This document shows positions 3,734 to 8,068 of a stretch of DNA of 8,068 nt, piece after piece; the stretch's first letter is position 1, and each line of letters opens with the position of its first letter. The stretch covers positions 1 through 8,068 of the forward strand of contig JAFDGP010000215.1 in the NCBI GenBank assembly GCA_019309245.1, given 5' to 3'. This stretch comes from Deltaproteobacteria bacterium (lineage in GTDB: Bacteria > Desulfobacterota > Desulfobacteria > Desulfobacterales > C00003060). The notes beneath the pieces were generated by a model. It was given only the letters and a program-made list of their open reading frames with translations, did not search any database and was not told where the DNA came from. Position numbers and translations under genes: made by a program.

Positions 3734-5965
3734 TTAAAAGTCCTTGAACTCAGCCTCACCAGCGGAAGGCTTATCCCCATCCATGGGAATCACGGCCTTA
3801 GGGTCAGGGGGTGCAGACTTTCTGTCCTTGGCGTTGAGCTTGGAAGTGGCCTTAGAATGATGAACAACCGTTTTGGGCGCAGGGCCCTGGTGGGACATGG
3901 GCGCCGCAGCAGTCACTTGCTGCTTCCGGGCCTCCTGCCCTGTTAATTTAAACGTCGCCAGCATGCTCTGCAGCTCCTGGGCCTGGGCGCTCATCTCCTC
4001 GGCGGCGGAAGCGCTCTCTTCAGAATTGGCGGCGTTTTGCTGCACCACTTTGTCCATCTCGGCCACAGCCGTATTCACCTGCTCAATGCCTTGGGCCTGC
4101 TCATTTGAGGCCGCCGAAATCTCACCAACCAGATCACTCACCTTAGCGGCCGCCCCAGCCACCTCTACAAAGGCCTCATTTGTCTTGGTGACCAATTGAG
4201 AGCCGGCGTTGACCTTTTTGACCGTGTCTTCAATAAGACCGGCTGTATTTTTGGCGGCATCCGCAGCCCGCATGGCCAGGTTTCTCACCTCGTCGGCCAC
4301 CACCGCAAATCCTGCCCCGGCCTCACCAGCCCGGGCGGCCTCTACAGCGGCATTTAAGGCCAACAGATTGGTCTGAAAAGCAATCTCGTCAATGGTCTTG
4401 ATGATCTTCTGGGTCTCTTCACTGGCCTTGGAAATTTCCTCCATGGAGGTGGTGACCTCTGCCATGGACCCCTTGGCCTGGTCAACAGACTGGTTGGCCT
4501 CCTGCATGAGGTTGTTCGCCTGGGCTGCATTGTCCGCGTTTTGTTTTGTCATAGACGACATCTCTTCAAGGGACGAGGAGGTCTCCTCTAAAGATGCTGC
4601 CTGCTCGGCCGCCCCCTCGGCCAGGGACTGGCTTGCAGAGGCCACCTGGGCGGAGGCCGATCCGACCTGGTCAGAAGCTGAGGCAGCTTGCATCAGGGCT
4701 TCGCCCAAGTTCTTGATAGCTGTGTTCAGGTATTGTTTCAGTTGATCATAACGGCCCCTATAGTCTCCAACGACCTGTTTGGTAAGATCCTTGTTTGCCG
4801 CGGCTTCAAGCACGTCTATGGTTTCCATGATGGGAGTAACCACACCATCCATCGTTCGATTTACCCCATTGACAACCTCAGCAATATCCCCTTTGAATTT
4901 GCTACTGTCGCCTCGATAGTCCAGATCGCCCTCAGCGGCTGCATCCGCAAGTTTTTCCATCTCCCGACCAAGCAGATTGATCTGATGCCCGAGCTCATTA
5001 CAAGCCACCTTAAGTACATTATAATCTCCCTTATAATCCGCATTGACCTGGGTCTTGGAATCTCCGGCAGCCAATTTGTCAAGCACACGACCAATATCTT
5101 TCATTGGAACCGCCATGCCTTCAGCGGTATCATTCAGGCCTTGCACGATGGTCGCCCATGCGCCATGATAGCTGGACACATCGGCACGGGTGTCGAGTTC
5201 GCCTTCTGCCGCAGCCTGTTTCATGGTTTCCGCCTCAGCAATCAATCCATTTAAGGCATCGATGAGCGCGTTCAGGTTGTTCTTGACCTCATTGAAATCC
5301 CCTTTGTACTCATCTGTAATCTTTTCAGGAATGTCGCCCTTGGAGATCCGATCTACATACTCTGCTGTTACATTGATCGGGGCCACAAATGCATCGATTA
5401 GATCGTTGATTCCTCGGATCAAATTCTTGTAACCCATAATCTGGTAGCCATCCGGGTTTCCTTTGGCATCCAAATGCCCCGCCAGAATATCTCCCGCCAA
5501 TTGCTGCACCTCTGTAACCGCCTGTCTCTCTCCGCTGATATCAATGACGTATTCCAAGCCACCGATGATATTGCCGTCCGTATCTTTGATAGGAGCCCCA
5601 GTGTATCGAATCGGCAGGTCCCCGGAAGGCAGCTTGGCCACCGTATCATTGGTAAAGATACCGTTCTGCTGCATGGCCTTGGCTACCTGGCAGTCCGGGG
5701 TGTTGCAATGTTCTGTATTAAAAAGACTGTAGCACTTCTTTCCCTTGACTTCTTCGGGTGTGCTGCCAACCGCCTGGGCCCCGGCCGAGTTCATAAACGT
5801 GACATTGAACTCCTTGTCAATTGCCATAACTGGTGTCGGCAATAGATCCAGGATCTGCATCGAGAGTTTGCACTTCTCAATATCTACCCCTGACATGCTT
5901 GTCCCTCTCCTTTCTTTCGGATTCATAGCTGGTTCCTTTTTTTTTGCTGTTTTTTTCTTTGTCAT
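3734..5965 (-). CDS. Soluble PAS/poly-HAMP methyl-accepting chemotaxis protein
   Basis: A 743-residue chemoreceptor. No hydrophobic membrane segment is visible, so it should be cytoplasmic. Order: Lys-rich N-terminus (1-20); PAS domain (about 33-150) with Cys78, Cys87 and Cys92; five stacked HAMP-like units (about 188-425) marked by the repeated pattern Y/F-K/R/H-G at residues 220, 266, 311, 357 and 402, with canonical prolines at 195, 287 and 378; coiled-coil signalling domain (about 425-672) with the conserved hairpin tip around FQTNLLALNAAVEAARAGE (530-548) and GFAVVADEVRNLA (552-564), which binds CheA and CheW. Likely methylation sites fit the consensus at 456-465 and 645-654. A disordered Pro/Lys/Ala-rich tail (about 675-738) ends in EFKDF, a CheR/CheB-tethering-type pentapeptide. 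The ATG at 5965 has AAAGGAGT at 5973-5980; a second in-frame ATG at 5896 also has a strong ribosome site. It lies 44 bases after cheW. Confidence 0.95.
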   Translation of the reverse strand: MTKKKTAKKKEPAMNPKERRGTSMSGVDIEKCKLSMQILDLLPTPVMAIDKEFNVTFMNSAGAQAVGSTPEEVKGKKCYSLFNTEHCNTPDCQVAKAMQQNGIFTNDTVAKLPSGDLPIRYTGAPIKDTDGNIIGGLEYVIDISGERQAVTEVQQLAGDILAGHLDAKGNPDGYQIMGYKNLIRGINDLIDAFVAPINVTAEYVDRISKGDIPEKITDEYKGDFNEVKNNLNALIDALNGLIAEAETMKQAAAEGELDTRADVSSYHGAWATIVQGLNDTAEGMAVPMKDIGRVLDKLAAGDSKTQVNADYKGDYNVLKVACNELGHQINLLGREMEKLADAAAEGDLDYRGDSSKFKGDIAEVVNGVNRTMDGVVTPIMETIDVLEAAANKDLTKQVVGDYRGRYDQLKQYLNTAIKNLGEALMQAASASDQVGSASAQVASASQSLAEGAAEQAASLEETSSSLEEMSSMTKQNADNAAQANNLMQEANQSVDQAKGSMAEVTTSMEEISKASEETQKIIKTIDEIAFQTNLLALNAAVEAARAGEAGAGFAVVADEVRNLAMRAADAAKNTAGLIEDTVKKVNAGSQLVTKTNEAFVEVAGAAAKVSDLVGEISAASNEQAQGIEQVNTAVAEMDKVVQQNAANSEESASAAEEMSAQAQELQSMLATFKLTGQEARKQQVTAAAPMSHQGPAPKTVVHHSKATSKLNAKDRKSAPPDPKAVIPMDGDKPSAGEAEFKDF

Positions 5966-5980
5966 GGGTCTTACTCCTTT
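5897..5980 (-). promoter_or_regulatory. Two ribosome sites for the MCP, separated by A-runs
   Basis: AAAGGAGT (5973-5980) serves the ATG at 5965. A second site, AAAGGAGAGGG at about 5903-5914, precedes an in-frame ATG at 5896 (MSGVDIEK). Between the starts lie runs of seven A (5950-5956) and nine A (5937-5945) on the coding strand. Both starts keep the whole PAS domain, so the first 23 residues (Lys-rich) may be optional. Confidence 0.5.
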
Positions 5981-6009
5981 ACATCTAAAATCAGATCTGG
6001 TTCTCTTTG

Positions 6010-6630
6010 TTACATCCCCGCTGGTTCAGGTTGCACGGTTGCCTCCTGGGCGGCCGCAGCCTGGCCGGACGGCGGGATTGTTGTCTGTGCATCCTGTGAT
6101 ACCCCCCCGGTGCCCTGATCGCCCACCCGGGTGGCCGCCTCAAACTCTTCGCTGCAAAGCACCTTGTCAATATCGAGCAAAATCTTCACGCCACCTTCCA
6201 TCTTGGCCATCCCGAGGATGAAGTCCGTGTCCAGTGCAGCGCCGAATGTGGGGGTTTCCTCAATGTCATCCCCTTTGATATTCAGAACCTCTGAGACCGA
6301 ATCCACCACAATCCCAATGGGGACCATGCCGGTCTCCCCATCAATCTCCACCACAATAATGCATGTACGGTCTGTATAGTCGATCGCATCCATCCCAAAC
6401 CGCAGCCTCAAATCCACCACGGGAATGACCTTGCCACGCAGGTTGATCACCCCTTTTACATAAGAGGGGGTCTGGGGCACGGTCGTGACATCCATCATCC
6501 CGATGATCTCTTTGACCTTCAAAATACCGATTCCGTATTCCTCCTGATCCAGGGCAAAGGTGAGATATTTTGCCTCCTTGTCTGAAACCGCTTTCACGGC
6601 TTGATTCATGGTATCAGCCAACTGTGCCAT
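6010..6630 (-). CDS. cheW: CheW chemotaxis coupling protein
   Basis: CheW links MCPs to the kinase CheA in the cytoplasmic receptor array. The CheW/SH3-like fold spans about residues 20-165: KYLTFALDQEEYGIGILKVKEI, then VPQTPSYVKGVINLRGKVIPVVDL with the conserved NLRG (Arg65), and the second half DRTCIIVVEIDG, GIVVDSVSEVLNI and ILGMAKMEGGVKILLDIDKVL. The protein has 206 residues, about 40 more than a minimal CheW, owing to a C-terminal Gln/Ala/Pro/Gly-rich tail (about 167-206) that looks disordered. The ATG at 6630 was chosen over a GTG at 6642 because the latter lies inside the ribosome site. The gene begins 22 bases after the pseudo-receiver stop and ends 44 before the MCP start, so the three probably form one operon. 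Confidence 0.96.
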   Translation of the reverse strand: MAQLADTMNQAVKAVSDKEAKYLTFALDQEEYGIGILKVKEIIGMMDVTTVPQTPSYVKGVINLRGKVIPVVDLRLRFGMDAIDYTDRTCIIVVEIDGETGMVPIGIVVDSVSEVLNIKGDDIEETPTFGAALDTDFILGMAKMEGGVKILLDIDKVLCSEEFEAATRVGDQGTGGVSQDAQTTIPPSGQAAAAQEATVQPEPAGM

Positions 6631-6639
6631 GGTCTTTTT

Positions 6640-6649
6640 CACCTCCTTA
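6640..6649 (-). promoter_or_regulatory. Full-length Shine-Dalgarno sequence of cheW
   Basis: TAAGGAGGTG on the minus strand is a 10-base perfect complement to the usual 16S rRNA 3' end, nine bases before the ATG at 6630. It decides the cheW start and suggests that cheW is translated strongly, although it is not the first gene of the transcript. Confidence 0.85.
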
Positions 6650-6652
6650 TAC

Positions 6653-7096
6653 TTACGTATTTTGGTTATGAGTCTTTGTTGGATCTTGCCATAAGACCCA
6701 ACGGCATTCCGAATTTATCACGTCGCCCTCCCCTCTTATGGTGAGCATCTTGGTTAACACCGCCACGACGTCATCAAAGTCACTGTCACAGTCCGTCAGG
6801 AAACGGGGCCACAGCCTGTGTGCTTTGGCGATGGTCGCCTCTTCCCGGTCAGGAAGGACCAGGATGATCCGCACATCCTGGAGCAACTCCCGGATATCCA
6901 CGAGCCCACAAAGCTCCTCCCGGCTGGCGGCCAAGAGAATGGCAATATCCACGTTCCCCGGCTGCCGGAGTCGGGTCAAAAGGTCCTCCATTGACCGGCA
7001 GACCCGGGTCTCATGGGCCGGGAGAAAGGCCTCGAGCACCTGCTCCAGCCTTTGTCCGGCACCCTGTGGCGAGGCAGCATAGAACAACAGGCTCAA
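6653..7096 (-). CDS. Hypothetical protein resembling a degenerate receiver domain
   Basis: I do not recognise a named family. The 147 residues alternate strand and helix like a receiver: LLFYAAS (strand 1), AGQRLEQVLEAFL, ETRVCRS, SMEDLLTRLRQ, VDIAILLAAS (strand 3), LVDIRELLQ, VRIILVLPD (strand 4), EEATIAKAHRLW, PRFLT (strand 5), DFDDVVAVLTKML. The phosphoacceptor Asp after strand 3 is absent (Ala56-Ala57 there), as are the acidic pair after strand 1 and the lysine after strand 5. It is therefore probably a non-phosphorylated pseudo-receiver (inference). The last 30 residues are polar and Trp-containing, outside the fold. The start is uncertain: a TTG at 7096 has AGGGAGGGA eight bases upstream and begins at strand 1; an ATG at 7132 would add 12 residues but has no ribosome site. 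It heads the presumed cheW-MCP operon, so a role in the receptor-CheW array or in controlling the adjacent activator is plausible. Confidence 0.65.
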   Translation of the reverse strand: MSLLFYAASPQGAGQRLEQVLEAFLPAHETRVCRSMEDLLTRLRQPGNVDIAILLAASREELCGLVDIRELLQDVRIILVLPDREEATIAKAHRLWPRFLTDCDSDFDDVVAVLTKMLTIRGEGDVINSECRWVLWQDPTKTHNQNT

Positions 7097-7159
7097 TGTG
7101 GATCTCCCTCCCTTAAACAAACGGTCATGCATGGACTGCCGCCAACCGGAAAGACCTTT

Positions 7160-7175
7160 ATCAAGGAATGTGCCA
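7160..7175 (-). promoter_or_regulatory. Sigma-54-like promoter of pseudo-receiver-cheW-MCP operon
   Basis: On the minus strand TGGCAC (7170-7175) is a perfect -24 element, followed by five bases and TTGAT (7160-7164). The only consensus mismatch is A for C at -12, which is an important base. Transcription would start near 7149, about 50 bases before the TTG start and 17 before the alternative ATG. The preceding gene encodes a sigma-54 activator, which raises the prior for such a promoter. Confidence 0.5.
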
Positions 7176-7211
7176 CGGTTGCCGCCAGACCTGCGAAGAA
7201 AGTTATTTCTT

Positions 7212-7241
7212 CTATTTACATATAGTTAGACGGATAAATAG
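7212..7241. repeat. AT-rich 7-base inverted repeat
   Basis: CTATTTA (7212-7218) and TAAATAG (7235-7241) are perfect reverse complements across a 16-base spacer. The stretch is clearly more AT-rich than its surroundings and lies about 60-90 bases upstream of the predicted start near 7149, where a bending protein such as IHF often binds at sigma-54 promoters. I see no clear IHF consensus, so the role is inferred from position only. Confidence 0.4.
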
Positions 7242-7266
7242 CCGGAGCCGGAGGGGACAAACGGCA

Positions 7267-7281
7267 GGAAAAAGAGTGCCA
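7267..7281 (-). promoter_or_regulatory. Second, weaker sigma-54-like motif
   Basis: TGGCAC (7276-7281) is followed by five bases and TTCC (7267-7270) on the minus strand. The -24 block is perfect but the -12 GC doublet is replaced by CC, so it is a poor promoter on its own. It could be a decoy site or chance. Confidence 0.2.
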
Positions 7282-7282
7282 A

Positions 7283-7322
7283 ATCCGGGACCGTCTCATT
7301 TTTGGGACTCCCGGATCCGGGA
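7283..7322. repeat. ATCCGGGA repeat cluster, candidate activator binding sites
   Basis: Three copies of one 8-base half-site: ATCCGGGA at 7283-7290 and 7315-7322 (starts 32 bases apart, about three helical turns) and its reverse complement TCCCGGAT at 7309-7316. They overlap two further palindromes, GGGACTCCC (7304-7312) and CCGGATCCGG (7311-7320). The cluster centres about 150 bases upstream of the start predicted near 7149, a typical upstream activating sequence distance for a sigma-54 activator. Confidence 0.5.
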
Positions 7323-7371
7323 TGTTGACATCATGCAAAGCGAAAAACTGCACGGCCAAAACAGATGGAAC

Positions 7372-7402
7372 CCACGGGGGAACCCGTGGACCTTTGGAAA
7401 GG
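7372..7402 (-). terminator. Tandem hairpins after activator gene, possible terminator
   Basis: CCACGGG (7372-7378), a four-base loop and CCCGTGG (7383-7389) form a strong 7-pair GC-rich hairpin. Just before it in the minus-strand transcript, CCTTT/AAAGG (7391-7402) forms a small second hairpin. The larger stem is followed on the minus strand by GTTCCATCTGTTTT, only loosely U-rich, so termination is possible but not assured. It lies about 45 bases after the activator stop. Confidence 0.4.
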
Positions 7403-7426
7403 CCGATAGGAGGGAATCCGCCCCGG

Positions 7427-7442
7427 CCTCCTGATCAGGAGG
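7427..7442. repeat. 16-base perfect palindrome over the activator stop codon
   Basis: CCTCCTGATCAGGAGG is fully self-complementary, and the TGA stop of the activator gene (7435-7437) lies inside it. As RNA it forms six pairs with a four-base loop. No U-run follows. It may be a protein-binding dyad or part of the transcript-end structure. Confidence 0.4.
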
Positions 7443-8068
7443 AGACCGACATAGGGTCGGCCTGACGGCGGATATCGTATTTTTTCAAACGGGCATAAAA
7501 CCGCGACCGCGACAGCCCTGAGATGCGGCAGGCCTCTTTTATATTGCCTTTCGCCCGGGCGATGAGGTCTTCGAGGTACTGTCGTTCCACGGATTCCACA
7601 AGGACCCGCAGGGTCATCATCTCTTCGACGGACTGTCTATTAACCCGGCAGTGTAAGGTCTGATTCTTTCGGTCACGCGGCCTTGCAGCCCGGGCCAGGG
7701 CAACCCGAATATGATTCGGCAAATGGACTCGAAAAAGCATGGGGTCATCTCCCGCCTTGGTCAGTGCAACTTCAATCGCATGAATCAACTCACGCACATT
7801 GCCCGGCCAGGTATAGGCATCCAGGGATTCGACAAACTCGGCAGAACACCCTTTAATCCCCATCCCGTACCGCGCGCAAAACCAATCCAGATAGTAAGTG
7901 GCAATGGACCGGATATCCTTTTTCCGCTCCCTTAAAGGCGGCAGATGAATCACAACCGAGCGCAGGCGGAACAGGAGGTCCCTTCGAAACCGGCCTTGTG
8001 CCGCCAGCTTATCGAGATCGCCGTTTGTGGCCGCAACCACTCTGAAATCACTGGTGAGTTCCGTTTTT
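7435..8068 (-). CDS. Sigma-54-dependent activator, C-terminal part (5' end outside window)
   Basis: The visible 210 residues are the second half of an AAA+ sigma-54 interaction domain plus a Fis-type DNA-binding domain. Signs: DFRVVAATNGDL, the arginine-finger region GRFRRDLLFRLRSVVIHLPPL, RERKKDI, and sensor II TWPGNVREL. A linker of about 50 residues follows, then a helix-turn-helix near LIARAKGNIKEACRISGLSR and RFYARLKKYDI. The frame stays open through the right edge; the GTG at 8040 is an internal valine, not a start. The Walker motifs and GAFTGA loop lie outside, as does any N-terminal receiver, so whether it is an NtrC-type response regulator cannot be seen. Such proteins bind upstream enhancers and open sigma-54 promoters by ATP hydrolysis. 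Its location directly before a sigma-54-like promoter suggests that it controls the following che genes (inference). Confidence 0.93.
   Translation of the reverse strand, partial: KTELTSDFRVVAATNGDLDKLAAQGRFRRDLLFRLRSVVIHLPPLRERKKDIRSIATYYLDWFCARYGMGIKGCSAEFVESLDAYTWPGNVRELIHAIEVALTKAGDDPMLFRVHLPNHIRVALARAARPRDRKNQTLHCRVNRQSVEEMMTLRVLVESVERQYLEDLIARAKGNIKEACRISGLSRSRFYARLKKYDIRRQADPMSVSS

Larger units (their letters stand above)
7133..7434 (-). promoter_or_regulatory. Regulatory intergenic region with sigma-54 architecture
   Basis: About 300 bases without a gene between the activator gene and the pseudo-receiver gene. In transcription order it holds hairpins that may end the activator transcript (7372-7402), a cluster of ATCCGGGA repeats (7283-7322), a partial sigma-54-like match (7267-7281), an AT-rich dyad (7212-7241) and a better sigma-54-like promoter (7160-7175). 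The order of enhancer-like repeats, AT-rich spacer and -24/-12 promoter is the classic layout for a sigma-54 promoter driven by an enhancer-binding protein. Confidence 0.5.

Noticed and set aside
4688..5254. A 188-codon plus-strand open frame.
   Set aside because: It lies wholly antisense to the poly-HAMP region of the MCP, has no ribosome site or family features, and is explained by the codon bias of the real gene.
4691..5404. Possible DNA-level tandem repeat in the MCP gene.
   Set aside because: The 45/46-residue period is clear in the protein but the nucleotide copies are well diverged; it is a repeated domain, not a recent DNA repeat.
5745..6221. A 158-codon plus-strand open frame with a hydrophobic stretch.
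   Set aside because: It spans the cheW end, the intergenic gap and the MCP start on the opposite strand; the hydrophobic stretch is the complement of Lys-rich A-runs.
7168..7434. An 88-codon plus-strand open frame in the gap next to the activator gene.
   Set aside because: No ribosome site and no recognisable domain; the stretch is better explained by promoter elements and hairpins.

Overview
The window is a chemosensory gene cluster. Every gene I can support reads on the minus strand, so transcription runs from high to low coordinates. Layout in transcription order: the C-terminal part of a sigma-54 enhancer-binding activator (enters at the right edge, ends at 7435); a long regulatory gap; a short protein that looks like a degenerate receiver domain (6653-7096); CheW (6010-6630); a large soluble PAS/poly-HAMP methyl-accepting chemotaxis protein (3734-5965); a strong inverted repeat that looks like a terminator (3639-3694); two stand-alone receiver proteins (3043-3417 and 2468-2848), each with its own leader; then a tight four-gene block cheD - HDOD - cheY - cheB (2384 down to the left edge, where cheB is cut off after 198 residues).

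The gene style suggests a Desulfobacterota (former Deltaproteobacteria) bacterium, for example a sulfate reducer of the Desulfobacteraceae/Desulfosarcinaceae kind. The reasons are the moderately GC-rich DNA, the abundance of single-domain receivers, an HDOD protein inside a che operon, the MCP with a Cys-containing PAS domain and stacked HAMP units, and the sigma-54 activator next to sigma-54-like promoters. This is inference from gene style, not a taxonomic result. No rRNA, tRNA, CRISPR or mobile element was seen.

How the parts fit: the MCP has no transmembrane segment, so it should sense something in the cytoplasm through its PAS domain, pass it through five HAMP units to the signalling hairpin, and control an unseen CheA through CheW. 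CheB (methylesterase) and CheD (glutamine deamidase/adaptation) would tune the MCP, whose C-terminus ends in a CheR/CheB-tethering-type pentapeptide. CheY and the two extra receivers are outputs or phosphate sinks. No cheA, cheR or cheC lies in the window; cheA and cheR probably lie just outside or elsewhere.

The least explained parts are the roughly 300-base gap at 7133-7434 (a perfect TGGCAC -24 element, an AT-rich dyad and a triplicated ATCCGGGA half-site spaced like an enhancer, directly after the activator gene), the pseudo-receiver gene it would drive, and a second sigma-54-like site flanked by a 9-base inverted repeat before the receiver gene at 3043-3417.
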